Shown one piece after another: positions 17,932-27,960 of a stretch of 64,000 nucleotides of DNA (position 1 is its first letter; each line of letters opens with the position of its first letter). The stretch spans positions 33,284 through 97,283 of the forward strand of contig NZ_NGVR01000011.1 in NCBI RefSeq assembly GCF_002777965.1, written 5' to 3'. The notes beneath the pieces are model-generated. The model saw only the letters and a program-made list of their open reading frames with translations. It had not been told where the DNA came from and ran no database searches. This stretch comes from Proteus columbae (GTDB taxonomy: Bacteria; Pseudomonadota; Gammaproteobacteria; Enterobacterales; Enterobacteriaceae). A program made the translations under genes and the position numbers.

Positions 17932-17988
17932 CTAGCGAAGTAGTAGTAGGTTTAGGCCTAAGAGTCGGTTATTGGTGTTCATATTCAT
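17932..17988 (-). CDS. Leucine-rich leader peptide (attenuation)
   Basis: An 18-codon ORF with an AAGAG ribosome site 7 bases upstream encodes MNMNTNNRLLGLNLLLLR. Seven of 18 codons are leucine, including a run CTA CTA CTA CTT just before the last arginine; CTA is a rare leucine codon in enterobacteria. It is followed by the terminator at 17906-17876. A ribosome stalled on the leucine run would leave GGTGGC at the stop codon free to pair with the terminator's 5' arm, the classic transcription attenuation design of leu and ilv operons. Here it controls an NSS-family transporter. A second in-frame ATG lies two codons in. Confidence 0.82.
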   Translation of the reverse strand: MNMNTNNRLLGLNLLLLR

Positions 17989-18468
17989 CTTTTTGCTCTT
18001 TATTGAAATGAATTTGGTTTATTGCAGTTATAACTTGATTTTCACTGCCAATAATTAACCCTTTTGTTATATCACAAAAACAGATTAAAGAAAGGTCTAT
18101 TTTTTAGAATGGTGATAAGTTTTATCAAAATTTCTCATGAAATATATCTAGTAAGAATATTTAAATCCAGTTTTATATGATAATAGCGAAAGTACAATAA
18201 ATTTTGACAATATTTATTATTTTTTATGATGTATATTGACTATTTTTTAGTTTATAAATAAATTGGAAATATAATGTAAAGAATGAAAGCGCTATTTTTA
18301 TCTAAAATTTAGTGAAATAAGAAAGGATATAATTTATATTTAATTATTTTGAAATGGTGTAACATCTATCATATAAGAAATTTTAATTTAAACTATTAAA
18401 TAAATTGTTTAAGTTTTACCTGTGTTTACGCTTGACTATTTTTTTTAAGGAAAATAAGGTGATTTTCT
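17989..18468. other. AT-rich divergent promoter region
   Basis: About 480 bases with no supportable gene. The left end must hold the leader-peptide promoter for the transporter; the rest is extremely AT-rich and precedes the ParA gene. The base composition change begins here and continues to about 20.5 kb. Confidence 0.45.
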
Positions 18469-19584
18469 ATGAAAGTAATTTCAGTGTTTAATAATAAAGG
18501 TGGGGTAGGAAAAACCACGCTTACTTATCACATAGCACACGCTTTATCCGAGTTAGGAAATAAAGTATTGATGATAGATGCAGATCCACAATGCAATTTA
18601 ACTATTTATTCAATTAAAGAAGAAATAATTCATAATATTTGGTCTGAAGAAGATTGTTTTATTGATGAGGGTTTCGAATCAACAAAAAAAATATTATCAC
18701 CTGAAGATTTTCATAAAATTAACAATACAACAAGAAGCCTTCATTATCTTGTTAAACCAACAGAAGAAGGGACAGGGGATTTAGAAAACTTACCACCACC
18801 ATATAAAATTACTCCGTCACTTGATATTATTCCGGGACGCCTATCTTTGCATTTATTCGAAGAGAAAATAGCAGGAAGATGGACAGATTTATATAGAGGT
18901 GAACCTTTAGCATTGAGAACTATAACTAAAATACGAGAATTATCTGAAAAGTATTCTGAAATCAATGGATATGATTATGTTATAGTAGATACATCCCCAA
19001 GTCTAGGGGCTCTTAATAAATCAATAATATCAACTGTTGATGGGTTTTTTATTCCAGCACTACCAGATTTATTCTCTTTATATGGAATTAAAAATATAGG
19101 TAAGGCTCTTTATTCATGGAAAGAGGAATTTGATATTATTTATAAGTTGATTTCTACAGAGAAACGAAAGAATTTTCCTGATCAATTTGTTACTTTTTTA
19201 GGTTATACAATTTACAATGCTAAAAAATATTCTAGTTCAAAAAATGAATGGAATCTTGCAGAAGCACATTTTAATTATGCAAAACAAATACCTGAAACTA
19301 TAAAAGAAAATATTAATACTACATTAAGAAATCATTTAAATGAAGAACAGTTAGTTTCACCAATTGGTGGTCAACAAGTTATGTTAACACATAATACTTT
19401 TCCTTCTATGGCTCAATATTATCATCAACCAATGTGGAAAGTACCCGATTTATTTCCAAATAATATAGAGTCTGAACATATTAATACACTAAGGGGATCT
19501 AGTGCTAAATACCGAAATACTGGACCAGCATATAGAGAATTTGTTAGTGATCTTATAAGTAGAATTAGATTATTGGATGATTAA
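18469..19584 (+). CDS. ParA-like ATPase, paired with a RelA/SpoT-domain protein
   Basis: The 371-residue protein is a deviant Walker-A ATPase of the ParA/MinD group: KGGVGKTT at residues 10-17 (signature lysine Lys10), the IDADPQ motif at 36-41, and YDYVIVDTSPSLG as Walker B. It is longer than plasmid ParA ATPase cores and has about 150 residues beyond the ATPase core that I do not recognise. There is no ParB gene or obvious parS repeat beside it, so partitioning is doubtful. Its stop overlaps or abuts the start of a RelA/SpoT-domain gene, making a two-gene operon. The DNA is much richer in A and T than its surroundings, which suggests horizontal acquisition. Possible roles: antitoxin, sensor or regulator of the partner. 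Confidence 0.85.
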   Translation: MKVISVFNNKGGVGKTTLTYHIAHALSELGNKVLMIDADPQCNLTIYSIKEEIIHNIWSEEDCFIDEGFESTKKILSPEDFHKINNTTRSLHYLVKPTEEGTGDLENLPPPYKITPSLDIIPGRLSLHLFEEKIAGRWTDLYRGEPLALRTITKIRELSEKYSEINGYDYVIVDTSPSLGALNKSIISTVDGFFIPALPDLFSLYGIKNIGKALYSWKEEFDIIYKLISTEKRKNFPDQFVTFLGYTIYNAKKYSSSKNEWNLAEAHFNYAKQIPETIKENINTTLRNHLNEEQLVSPIGGQQVMLTHNTFPSMAQYYHQPMWKVPDLFPNNIESEHINTLRGSSAKYRNTGPAYREFVSDLISRIRLLDD

Positions 19585-20245
19585 TATGAATACTAAAAAT
19601 ATAGTTGAAGAGTATAAGAAAAATAAATATATTTTTCAAAGGTTTCTAAATGCCGTTGTTGATTCATTTAATCTTGAGCCAGAGCTAAATAATTATAGCC
19701 ATCCAATAATTCATAGTGTTAAATATCGTTTAAAAGATGAATCTCATTTGGAAATGAAGTTGCAACGGAAATTAAAGACTTCGCCTGAAATTACATCAGA
19801 GAATTTATTTGATAATATTACAGATTTAGCTGGAGTTCGTGTATTACACCTATACCAAGATCAACTACCTATAATCAATAAATTTATTATGAGTATGGTT
19901 GAACGAGGAGACTGGGTATTAAATGAGCCACCTACTGCATATTCATGGGATCCTGAGGCACAAAAATTCTTTGAATCATTAAATCTAGATGTAAAAATAA
20001 AAGAAAGTTATTATACAAGTATACACTATGTTGTTCAGCCAGCTAATGATGCTCGTATAAAATGTGAGATACAAGTACGTACTTTATTTGAAGAGATCTG
20101 GGGAGAAATAGATCATACTATCAATTACCCTGAAAAGTCACAATCTATAGCAACTAAAGAGCAATTACGGGTCTTATCAAAATTAGTATCAACAGGATCT
20201 CGATTAGCAGATTCTATATTCCGTTTGGACACAATTAAGAATTAG
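19577..20245 (+). CDS. Single-domain RelA/SpoT nucleotide pyrophosphokinase-like protein
   Basis: The 222-residue protein contains only a RelA/SpoT synthetase-type domain. Visible family motifs are ITDLAGVRV at 81-89 (Asp83), YYTSIHYVV at 145-153 (G-loop tyrosine region), CEIQVRT at 163-169 (Glu164) and WGEIDH at 175-180. There is no HD hydrolase domain, and no TGS or ACT domain. The residues expected for catalysis look intact. Such small synthetases make (p)ppGpp, or in toxic relatives make (p)ppApp or pyrophosphorylate tRNA. Two starts are possible: ATG at 19577, overlapping the ParA stop by 8 bases, or ATG at 19586 just after it; neither has a strong ribosome site, implying coupling. Pairing with a ParA-like ATPase suggests a toxin-antitoxin or defence role; this is inference. 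Confidence 0.85.
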   Translation: MINMNTKNIVEEYKKNKYIFQRFLNAVVDSFNLEPELNNYSHPIIHSVKYRLKDESHLEMKLQRKLKTSPEITSENLFDNITDLAGVRVLHLYQDQLPIINKFIMSMVERGDWVLNEPPTAYSWDPEAQKFFESLNLDVKIKESYYTSIHYVVQPANDARIKCEIQVRTLFEEIWGEIDHTINYPEKSQSIATKEQLRVLSKLVSTGSRLADSIFRLDTIKN

Positions 20246-20462
20246 AAAAATATAATCTAGTTATTTAAAACAATAAAATGTTTCTAGTAACTAGATTATT
20301 AATGATATTAGGTAGTCACTTTTTACCCTTGGATGTTTCTAAAATAATACTTCCTATATGTTATAAGTAAATATTTCTTAATTTCTTATCGTCAAAAATG
20401 TCGAAACGGTTATTAAACATTATTTTGTTTTTATATCTTATTGATAATTAATAAATTATTAA

Positions 20463-20480
20463 TTGGCATAATTCCTGCTT
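20463..20480 (+). promoter_or_regulatory. Sigma-54-type promoter of fdhF
   Basis: TTGGCATAATTCCTGCTT has the GG (20465-20466) and GC (20477-20478) dinucleotides separated by exactly 10 bases, the -24/-12 pattern of sigma-54. It would start transcription near 20490, 45 bases before fdhF. E. coli fdhF is sigma-54 and FhlA dependent, so this fits. Confidence 0.75.
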
Positions 20481-20534
20481 AGTTCAAAGTTCTTTATGAC
20501 TCTTTTACTCCCTAGTTAGGGGAAAGGATATCAA

Positions 20535-22703
20535 ATGAACAAAATCAACTCCGTCTGTCCTTATTGTGGCGCTGGCTGCAAAATCAATCTCTGTGTCGAA
20601 AATGGTCGTATAATCAAAGCTGAAGGTGCCAATGGTGTCACCAATCAAGGAGAACTTTGCTTAAAAGGGTTCTATGGTTGGGATTTTCTTAATGACAATA
20701 AATTGCTAACAGCCAGAATTCATGAACCGATGATCCGCCGACAAAAAGGGGCTGATTTTGAAATTGTGAGTTGGAATGAAGCTATTCAATTTACGGCAAA
20801 AAAATTGCTGGAAATAAAAGAAAAATACGGTGCGAAATCCATCATGTGTACAGGCTCTTCTCGTGGTACAGGGAATGAAACTAACTTTGTGATGCAGAAA
20901 TTTGTTCGTGCAGTATTAGGTAATAATAATGTCGATTGTTGTGCGCGTGTTTGCCATGGACCTTCTGTTGCTGGTTTGCAAGAAACATTAGGCAATGGTG
21001 CCATGAGCAACTCTATTGCTGATATTGAAGATTCAGATTGCTTATTAGTTTTTGGTTATAACTGTGCTGATTCTCATCCTATTGTGGCGCGTCGTGTGGT
21101 TAAAGCGAAACAAAAGGGTGCCAAAATTATTGTTTGTGATCCTCGTAAAATTGAAACCGCTAAAATTGCTAACCAATATTTACCGTTAAAAAACGGCACT
21201 AATATGGCGTTAGTCAATGCCTTCGCATACACGCTAATTGATGAAGATCTTTATGATAAAAACTATGTGAGCCAATACACAGAAGGTTTTGAAGAATATA
21301 AAAAACAACTTGCAGGCTATAGCCCTGAAGCCGTACAAGATATTGTCGGCATTCCTGCCATTGAAATCCGTAAGGCGATGCGTACTTATGCAGAAGCTAA
21401 AACGGCCACTATTATGTGGGGGATGGGCGTTACACAATTTGGTCAAGCAGTTGATGTGGTAAAAGGCTTATCGGGTCTTGCGTTATTAACGGGTAATTTA
21501 GGTAAACCGCATGTCGGTGTTGCGCCAGTTCGTGGACAAAATAATGTTCAAGGTGCTTGTGATATGGGGGTTTTACCGAATATGTTTCCGGGATATCAAT
21601 ATGTTACCGATGAACATACACGTCAGAAATTTGCACAAGCATGGAATATTCCCGTTGAACAACTCGATCCAGAAATAGGATATCGCATTACGGAAGTGCC
21701 TCACTTAGCGATTGAAGGCAAAGTAAAAGCTTATTACATCATGGGTGAAGATCCACTCCAAACAGAGGCGGATTTAGGTCTAGTGAGGAAAGGCTTTGAA
21801 GCTCTCGATTTTGTGGTGGTTCAAGATATTTTTATGACCAAAACAGCAGAGCAAGCCGATGTGATTTTACCTTCAACTAGTTGGGGTGAACATGCTGGCA
21901 TCTTTACTTGTGCGGATAGAGGTTTTCAACGTTTTGAAAAAGCCATTGAACCTAAGGGCAATGTAAAACGTGACTGGGAAATTATCAGTTTACTTGCCAC
22001 AGAAATGGGCTATCCGATGTCTTATCAAAATAACGAAGAGATCTGGAATGAAGTGAGAGCATTATGCCCTCTGTTCTTTGGTGTCACTTATGAAAAGCTG
22101 GCAGGTTTAGCGCATATTCAATGGCCTTGTACTGATATTGAAGATATGGGAACACCTTATTTATATTCAGGTAATCAATTCACCACACCATCAGGTAAAG
22201 GTCAGTTATTTGCGACGCCGTGGCGAGCTCCTGCTGAATTACCAGATACTGATTATCCAATGATCTTATCGACTGTACGTGAAGTCGGGCATTACTCTTG
22301 TCGCTCTATGACAGGTAACTGTAAAGCATTGGCATCACTTGCAGATGAGCCGGGTTATGTTCAAGTTCACCCTGAAATAGCTAAAGAAGCGGGTATTCGT
22401 GATCAAGAAATTGTTTGGGTTGAATCACGTAGAGGTAAAGTGATGTCTCGTTGTAATGTGAATGAGACAATCAATAAACAAGCAATTTATATGACTTATC
22501 AATGGTGGATTGGAGCATGTAATGAGCTGACTCAAGATAATCTTGATCCTGTTTCAAAAACGCCTGAAACCAAATATTGTGCGGCTAAAGTGATTAAGAT
22601 TGATGACCAAAAATGGGCGGAAAGCCAAGTTTCTCAACATTATCACGCCATGAGAAGTCGTTTAATTAACTTGGTGGAACAAGCCAAAACAGTAACACAT
22701 TAA
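20535..22703 (+). CDS. fdhF: Formate dehydrogenase H, cysteine form
   Basis: FdhF oxidises formate to CO2 at a molybdopterin-guanine-dinucleotide site with one 4Fe-4S cluster, usually within the formate hydrogenlyase complex. The 722-residue protein matches E. coli FdhF from end to end. Cluster cysteines are at 8, 11, 15 and 42, and Lys44 is present. At residue 140, where E. coli has selenocysteine, the codon is TGC (20952-20954), giving CARVCHGPSV; the following catalytic His141 is kept. Cysteine forms are catalytically slower in E. coli mutants but occur naturally. No hydrogenase-3 genes are in this window. A sigma-54-type promoter precedes it. The gene is intact and ends at a strong terminator. 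Confidence 0.95.
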   Translation: MNKINSVCPYCGAGCKINLCVENGRIIKAEGANGVTNQGELCLKGFYGWDFLNDNKLLTARIHEPMIRRQKGADFEIVSWNEAIQFTAKKLLEIKEKYGAKSIMCTGSSRGTGNETNFVMQKFVRAVLGNNNVDCCARVCHGPSVAGLQETLGNGAMSNSIADIEDSDCLLVFGYNCADSHPIVARRVVKAKQKGAKIIVCDPRKIETAKIANQYLPLKNGTNMALVNAFAYTLIDEDLYDKNYVSQYTEGFEEYKKQLAGYSPEAVQDIVGIPAIEIRKAMRTYAEAKTATIMWGMGVTQFGQAVDVVKGLSGLALLTGNLGKPHVGVAPVRGQNNVQGACDMGVLPNMFPGYQYVTDEHTRQKFAQAWNIPVEQLDPEIGYRITEVPHLAIEGKVKAYYIMGEDPLQTEADLGLVRKGFEALDFVVVQDIFMTKTAEQADVILPSTSWGEHAGIFTCADRGFQRFEKAIEPKGNVKRDWEIISLLATEMGYPMSYQNNEEIWNEVRALCPLFFGVTYEKLAGLAHIQWPCTDIEDMGTPYLYSGNQFTTPSGKGQLFATPWRAPAELPDTDYPMILSTVREVGHYSCRSMTGNCKALASLADEPGYVQVHPEIAKEAGIRDQEIVWVESRRGKVMSRCNVNETINKQAIYMTYQWWIGACNELTQDNLDPVSKTPETKYCAAKVIKIDDQKWAESQVSQHYHAMRSRLINLVEQAKTVTH

Positions 22704-22726
22704 GCGATAGGCTTGTTAAAAATAGA

Positions 22727-22756
22727 AATGGAGGCGGTTAGGCCTCCATTTTTTTC
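22727..22756. terminator. Bidirectional terminator between fdhF and fdoI
   Basis: AATGGAGGC and GCCTCCATT pair around a short loop, followed by a T run. It lies between the convergent fdhF and fdoGHI transcripts. Confidence 0.85.
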
Positions 22757-22789
22757 TCACATCTATTTTATAGAAACAAAAGCAGTGTA

Positions 22790-23446
22790 TTATTTTTGTT
22801 TTAATTTGCTTTCTGCTTCTTTTTTCTCTTCTTCTAAAATCTCACGATACCAACGTGGGTGATGTTTTTTCGCCCAACCTCGTGTTACCCAACCTTCAAT
22901 CATGCTACGAATTGAACCTTTTACCCAAAACGCGGCATAAGCATGAACAATCACGGTGATGATCAATAAGATGGCTGACAGTGAATGAGCCAGTAAAGCA
23001 ATGCGAATTACTGGAATAGAGAAATAATCGGCAAAATAAGGACGCCAAATAATTATCCCACTAATGGTTAGAACAATAAGGCTGAGACTTAATGTCCAAT
23101 AAATTCCTTTTTGGCCTAAGTTGTAATGCCCAATATCGCCTGCTTCTTCATTTTGTAGCACTTTATGGATATTTTTTGCCCACACTAAATCATCTTTATC
23201 AACAGAGTTATACTTGAAGTATCTAAAAAACATAAAGATAAAGAAAAACACCATCGCAACACCCGTAAATGGATGCAGTAAACGCGAAAGTTGCGGTGTG
23301 CCTAAAATATTCATAAACCAATTTAGGGATGGGAAGAAAAAGCCCAATCCACTAAAGGTGGTAAAGACAAAGAAAATCGCCACAACCCAGTGATTGATCC
23401 GCTCTGAGGCAGTATGACGAAGGATTTTATCGCTTTTCTTCTTCAT
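22790..23446 (-). CDS. fdoI: Formate dehydrogenase-O gamma subunit, cytochrome b556
   Basis: FdoI anchors the formate dehydrogenase in the inner membrane and passes electrons from the beta subunit to quinone through two b hemes. The 218-residue protein has four hydrophobic segments with histidines placed as in the family (ERINHW; LHPF; LLAHSLSA; VIVHAYAAFW). It resembles E. coli FdoI (GTPQLSRLLHPF, EGWVT, KKHHPRWYRE) more than FdnI. It is the last gene of fdoGHI, its start touching the fdoH stop. The C-terminal tail is lysine and glutamate rich. Confidence 0.92.
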   Translation of the reverse strand: MKKKSDKILRHTASERINHWVVAIFFVFTTFSGLGFFFPSLNWFMNILGTPQLSRLLHPFTGVAMVFFFIFMFFRYFKYNSVDKDDLVWAKNIHKVLQNEEAGDIGHYNLGQKGIYWTLSLSLIVLTISGIIIWRPYFADYFSIPVIRIALLAHSLSAILLIITVIVHAYAAFWVKGSIRSMIEGWVTRGWAKKHHPRWYREILEEEKKEAESKLKQK

Positions 23447-24375
23447 TATTTCTGCTCCTCTTTATTCACTGAATTTTGTGATGCTTCCATCTCTTTTTGT
23501 GCCTCTTCTTCATCTTCTTCGGTGGTGTGGTTAGGGCCAATACCTAAGTAATGGAACATGGCACCTGCAAAAGTGGCAGCAAAACCAACCGCCGCTAATG
23601 GCTTCCAAATACCTTTCCAGAATTTCACTGTTGAGCTAATTTCAGGATTTTCTGGTAAGCCATGATATAAATTTGGTCTATCAGCGTGATGAAGCACATA
23701 CATCACATGTGTACCGCCTACACCTTGAGGATCGTATAAACCCGCTTTGTCATAACCTCGTGTATTGAGTTCAGCAACGCGCTCATTTGCAAGATGTGTC
23801 ATTGCTTCTTTAGAGCCAAAGTGAATAGCACCTGTAGGGCAAGTTTTCACACAGGCAGGCTCTTGACCCACTTCAACGCGATCAACACACAATGTGCATT
23901 TGTAAGCGCGGTTATCTTCTTCATTAATACGAGGAACATCGAAAGGACAACCAGCAATACAGTAGCCACAACCAATACAGTGCTCTGATTGGAAATCAAC
24001 AATACCGTTAGCGTATTGCACAATGGCACCTTCCGCTGGACACGCTTTTAAACAGCCCGGATCAGCACAGTGCATACAGCCATCTTTACGAATTAACCAT
24101 TCCAGCTTGCCGTTTTCTTCGACTTCAGAAAAACGCATTACTGTCCACGATTTTGCTGTTAAATCCATTGGATTATCGTAAACACCAACGTTAAGACCAA
24201 CTTTATCGCGAATATCGTTCCATTCAGAACAAGCAACCTGACACGCTTTACAGCCAATACAGGTCGTCACATCGATAAGTTTTGCCACTTCTTCTTTAAA
24301 GTCACGTACCTGTGGTGCTGGCGTAAGAGAATTGGTAGCAGAACGACGAATAATATCTTGAGATTGCAATGACAT
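23446..24375 (-). CDS. fdoH: Formate dehydrogenase-O beta subunit, iron-sulfur protein
   Basis: FdoH carries four 4Fe-4S clusters that conduct electrons from the catalytic subunit to the cytochrome. Cysteine sets typical of the family are clear: [37 protein letters not shown] and CTLCVD ... CVKTCP. A single transmembrane helix follows near residue 255-275 ([15 protein letters not shown]), and the tail is very acidic. It matches E. coli FdoH nearly throughout ([10 protein letters not shown] at the N-terminus). It lies 10 bases after fdoG. Confidence 0.94.
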   Translation of the reverse strand: MSLQSQDIIRRSATNSLTPAPQVRDFKEEVAKLIDVTTCIGCKACQVACSEWNDIRDKVGLNVGVYDNPMDLTAKSWTVMRFSEVEENGKLEWLIRKDGCMHCADPGCLKACPAEGAIVQYANGIVDFQSEHCIGCGYCIAGCPFDVPRINEEDNRAYKCTLCVDRVEVGQEPACVKTCPTGAIHFGSKEAMTHLANERVAELNTRGYDKAGLYDPQGVGGTHVMYVLHHADRPNLYHGLPENPEISSTVKFWKGIWKPLAAVGFAATFAGAMFHYLGIGPNHTTEEDEEEAQKEMEASQNSVNKEEQK

Positions 24376-24385
24376 CAGTTTCCCC

Positions 24386-27300
24386 TTATGCCTTTTCGAT
24401 ATTGACTAAAAACGCCTTATATTCAGGTGTGAATGAGTTTGCATCACCCACAGATGGCGTTAATGTATTGGCAAGGAAACCTTTACGAGTTGCTCCCTCA
24501 AAGCCCCAGTGGCACGGAATACCAATGGTATCGACAACTTTACCATTTATCGTTAGCGGTCTAATTCGCTTAGTTACCACGGCTTTGGCTTTGATATAGC
24601 CTCGTTTAGCACTGACTTTGACTTCATCACCTGCCACAATACCTTTTCGAGCAGCTAGTTGTTCGCCAATTTCGATAAACTGATCAGGCTGTGCAATGGC
24701 ATTGATTAATGAGTGTTTTGTCCAATGGCGGAATAACTCAGTAATTGAATAGGTTGTTGCCACAAAAGGGAATTCATCTGCTTTGCCTAAATGTTCTGCA
24801 TCATAACTGTATAAACGTGCAACAGGGTTACGAGAGACGTTCGGGTGCAGGATATTATCTTCTGTTGGTGATTCAAAGGGTTCATAGAATTCAGGGAAAG
24901 GACCATCTGCCATTTTATCAACAGCAAATAAGCGTCCCATGCCTTCTGGTTGCATAATAAAAGGACCTACACCGCTATTAGGCGCTGCATTGTTATAGTC
25001 TGGTACATCAGGGCCAACCCATTGATTACCATTCCATTTGATCAACTGACGTTTTTCATCCCACGGTTGACCTTGAGGATCAACGGATGCTCGGTTATAT
25101 AACACGCGGCGGTTTTGAGGCCATGCAAATGCCCAACCCGGTGTACAGCCTAAACCTGATGGGTCTGCATTATCGCGGTTTGCCATTTGGTTGCCTTTTT
25201 CAGTCCAGCAACCCGAATAAACCCAACAGAAACTGGCGGTTGAACCGTCGGATTTAAGCTGGTGGAAACCATCAAGTTGTTGTCCTTTTTTAAACAACAA
25301 TTTACCTGCATCATCGTAGATATCTTGCATCGCTTGACCATTAGCTTCTTTTGCCACTTCTTCAGGCTGTGGATCGTAAGGGTCAACGTAGTTCCAAGAA
25401 AGATTCATTACAGGTTCAGGGCAAACGCCACCTTCTTCACGATAAAGCTCGCGCAGACGCATCAACAGATGCCCTAAAATTTTACCATCGTGCCATGCTT
25501 GTACTGGTGGTTTAGCGCCAGCCCAGTGCCATTGTAGCCAGCGGCCTGAGTTTGCAATTGAGCCATTTTCTTCAGCAAAACAAGATGAAGGTAAGCGGAA
25601 AATTTCAGTTTGAATATCTTTTGGTGAGACTTCATTCATCTCGCCGTGGTTTTGCCAAAAATTAGAAGATTCAGTCACTAGTGGATCAATGACAACCATA
25701 TATTTCAGTTTGGCTAATGCGGCGCTACATTTATTTTTATCGGCAAAGGCAGCTAACGGGTTAAAACCTTGAACGATATAGCCATTCATTTTGCCATCGA
25801 TCATTAATTGGGTTTGCGCCATGATGTCATAGCTTTTATCCCATTTTGGTAACCAATGATAACCCCATTCGTTTTGTGCCGTTGCGTGTTCACCCCAGAA
25901 GCTTTTTAGCAAACTAATAAAGAAATCAGGGGTTCTTTTCCAGTAGTTAACTTGGTCTGCAACCACTGTTTTTGGTGTCACTTGGGATAAGTAAGTTTCT
26001 AATGATGTCTGTTTTTCATTAGGCAGAGGCATATAACCCGGTAGGTTTAATGATAATAAACCCAAATCGCTATAACCTTGGATATTAGAGTGCCCACGTA
26101 ACGCATTGACACCACCACCCGGCATACCCACGTTACCTAATAATAACTGGATCATACCTGCTGCACGGATAGTCTGAGCGCCACCAGTATGGTGTGTCCA
26201 ACCTAAAGCATAAAGAATGGTTGAGGTTCTGTCTTTTACGCTGGTAGATGCGAGCGCTTCACAGATATAAGTGAAGTCTTCTAATGGTGTACCGCACAGA
26301 GTAGTGACGATTTCAGGGGTATAACGCGAGACATGGTGTTTTAAAAGGTTCCACACACAACGAGGATGTTGCAGTGAATTATCTCTTAATGCCAAGCCAT
26401 TTTCATCGAGTTCATAATGCCATGAGGTTTTATCATAGCTTTGATTTTCTTTATCAAACCCACTGAAAAGACCTTCATCAAAGCTGTAATCTTCACGCAC
26501 AATAAGAGGCGCATTAGTATAGGCTTTGACATACTCGTGCTGAATTTTATCGTGCTCGATTAGGTAATTAATCACACCTAATAAGAACGCAGTATCAGAG
26601 CCAGCACGAATAGGGGAATAGAGGTCTGCAACGGCAGCACTACGGTTAAAACGGGGATCGACAACGATAACCTTCGCATTATTCTTAATTTTAGCTTCGA
26701 TAACCCATTTAAAACCGACTGGGTGCGCTTCAGCAGGGTTACCGCCCATGATCAGCACAACGTTAGCATTTTTAATATCGACCCAGTTATTGGTCATTGC
26801 ACCGCGACCAAAGGTTGGTGCTAATGCAGCAACTGTTGGCGCATGACAAAGTCGCGCCTGACAATCGATAGCAATCATGCCTAATGAGCGAGAAAATTTA
26901 TTATCTAAAATACCGGTTTCATTACTGGCGGCAGAAGAACAAAGCATACCGGTTGTGAGCCAACGGTTAACTTCTTGCCCTTTTTCATTATGGGTAACAA
27001 AGTTTTCATCGCGATCTTTTTTCATTAAACGGGCGATTTTATCAATCGCTTCATTCCATGAAATACGCTCCCATTTATCAGCGCCAGGTCTACGATATTC
27101 AGGATATTTCAGGCGATTTTCACTGTGGATATAATCGACAAGTCCTGCACCTTTCGGGCATAAAGAACCTCGGCTAACAGGATGATCAGGGTCGCCTTCA
27201 ATGTGATAAATACTTTTATCGACATTCTTTGCACCATCTCCAAGGCTATACATCAAAATACCGCAACCCACAGAGCAATAAGTACAGTTATTACGAGTTT

Positions 27301-27433
27301 CAACGGAACGTAATAATTTATATTGGCGAGCATTCGCAATAGATACTTCAGGTGCTAAGCCTAGTAATGCAGCAGATGTGCCTGCCATACCGCCAGCACA
27401 GATCTTAAAGAAAGACCTACGACTGATTTGCAT
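24386..27433 (-). CDS. fdoG: Formate dehydrogenase-O major subunit, cysteine form
   Basis: This exported catalytic subunit oxidises formate in the periplasm with a molybdopterin cofactor, feeding electrons to FdoH and FdoI. A twin-arginine signal is present (SRRSFFKI at residues 4-11, cleavage near ANA at 33-35). The 4Fe-4S cysteines are in CTYCSVGC and LCPKG. Residue 196, selenocysteine in E. coli FdnG and FdoG, is encoded by TGT (26848-26846), giving ARLCHAPTV with His197 retained. At 1015 residues it is full length, with no in-frame TGA. The neighbours fdoH and fdoI argue for the FdoGHI isoenzyme, although the large subunit alone is equally close to FdnG. Confidence 0.94.
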   Translation of the reverse strand: MQISRRSFFKICAGGMAGTSAALLGLAPEVSIANARQYKLLRSVETRNNCTYCSVGCGILMYSLGDGAKNVDKSIYHIEGDPDHPVSRGSLCPKGAGLVDYIHSENRLKYPEYRRPGADKWERISWNEAIDKIARLMKKDRDENFVTHNEKGQEVNRWLTTGMLCSSAASNETGILDNKFSRSLGMIAIDCQARLCHAPTVAALAPTFGRGAMTNNWVDIKNANVVLIMGGNPAEAHPVGFKWVIEAKIKNNAKVIVVDPRFNRSAAVADLYSPIRAGSDTAFLLGVINYLIEHDKIQHEYVKAYTNAPLIVREDYSFDEGLFSGFDKENQSYDKTSWHYELDENGLALRDNSLQHPRCVWNLLKHHVSRYTPEIVTTLCGTPLEDFTYICEALASTSVKDRTSTILYALGWTHHTGGAQTIRAAGMIQLLLGNVGMPGGGVNALRGHSNIQGYSDLGLLSLNLPGYMPLPNEKQTSLETYLSQVTPKTVVADQVNYWKRTPDFFISLLKSFWGEHATAQNEWGYHWLPKWDKSYDIMAQTQLMIDGKMNGYIVQGFNPLAAFADKNKCSAALAKLKYMVVIDPLVTESSNFWQNHGEMNEVSPKDIQTEIFRLPSSCFAEENGSIANSGRWLQWHWAGAKPPVQAWHDGKILGHLLMRLRELYREEGGVCPEPVMNLSWNYVDPYDPQPEEVAKEANGQAMQDIYDDAGKLLFKKGQQLDGFHQLKSDGSTASFCWVYSGCWTEKGNQMANRDNADPSGLGCTPGWAFAWPQNRRVLYNRASVDPQGQPWDEKRQLIKWNGNQWVGPDVPDYNNAAPNSGVGPFIMQPEGMGRLFAVDKMADGPFPEFYEPFESPTEDNILHPNVSRNPVARLYSYDAEHLGKADEFPFVATTYSITELFRHWTKHSLINAIAQPDQFIEIGEQLAARKGIVAGDEVKVSAKRGYIKAKAVVTKRIRPLTINGKVVDTIGIPCHWGFEGATRKGFLANTLTPSVGDANSFTPEYKAFLVNIEKA

Positions 27434-27960
27434 CAGTGTCTCCTTGATAAATTGATAAATAACATCCGTACCGGGCGTTTAAAAAACGTCCAGTAAAGAT
27501 ACGATTTCATTTTTCAATCATTCAAGACAGACCTGAGTATCGTTTTGTGAACTCAATGTGATGAACTACTACTTAAAATGACGTTGGTGATTATAACGAG
27601 GAAAAAAAATAAATCCATACTAACAATGCGGATACAAATTATATTAAAAAATAACAATTTAGTTTGATTTCCATCATGTTAAATAACTAATTTTTCAATT
27701 AGCACACAAGGTGAAAATGGGCATTAAATCGATTAAAAAGATTATTGAAATAAAACGCCATTTTACCTTTGTTATAAAAAATTTTTACTGTAAAAGAAGT
27801 GACATTATATTCTGCATAAAATCTCAACAATGAATTATTATGGCTATTTTTTATTCTGTTTTCAGATTTTTATTCCTAAATTTGATTTAAGTAAAGCTGT
27901 AAAAATAAAAGGCTAAAAAATAGACATTTTGATCGCCTTCACAATTCAGAAAAGATCGAT
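27434..27960. other. Divergent control region fdoGHI / nanM
   Basis: About 530 bases without a gene. The left part must hold the fdo promoter; a short inverted repeat GGGCGTTT...AAAACGTCC lies near 27473-27491. The right part is AT-rich leader for nanM. I saw no confident FNR or CRP box. Confidence 0.4.

Noticed and set aside
18000-18468. parS or iteron repeats for the ParA-like gene
   Set aside because: No repeated or strongly palindromic motif could be found by eye in the AT-rich upstream DNA.
20952-26848. Possible selenocysteine (in-frame TGA) in the formate dehydrogenase genes
   Set aside because: The codons at the Sec positions are TGC and TGT; both frames are continuous without TGA.
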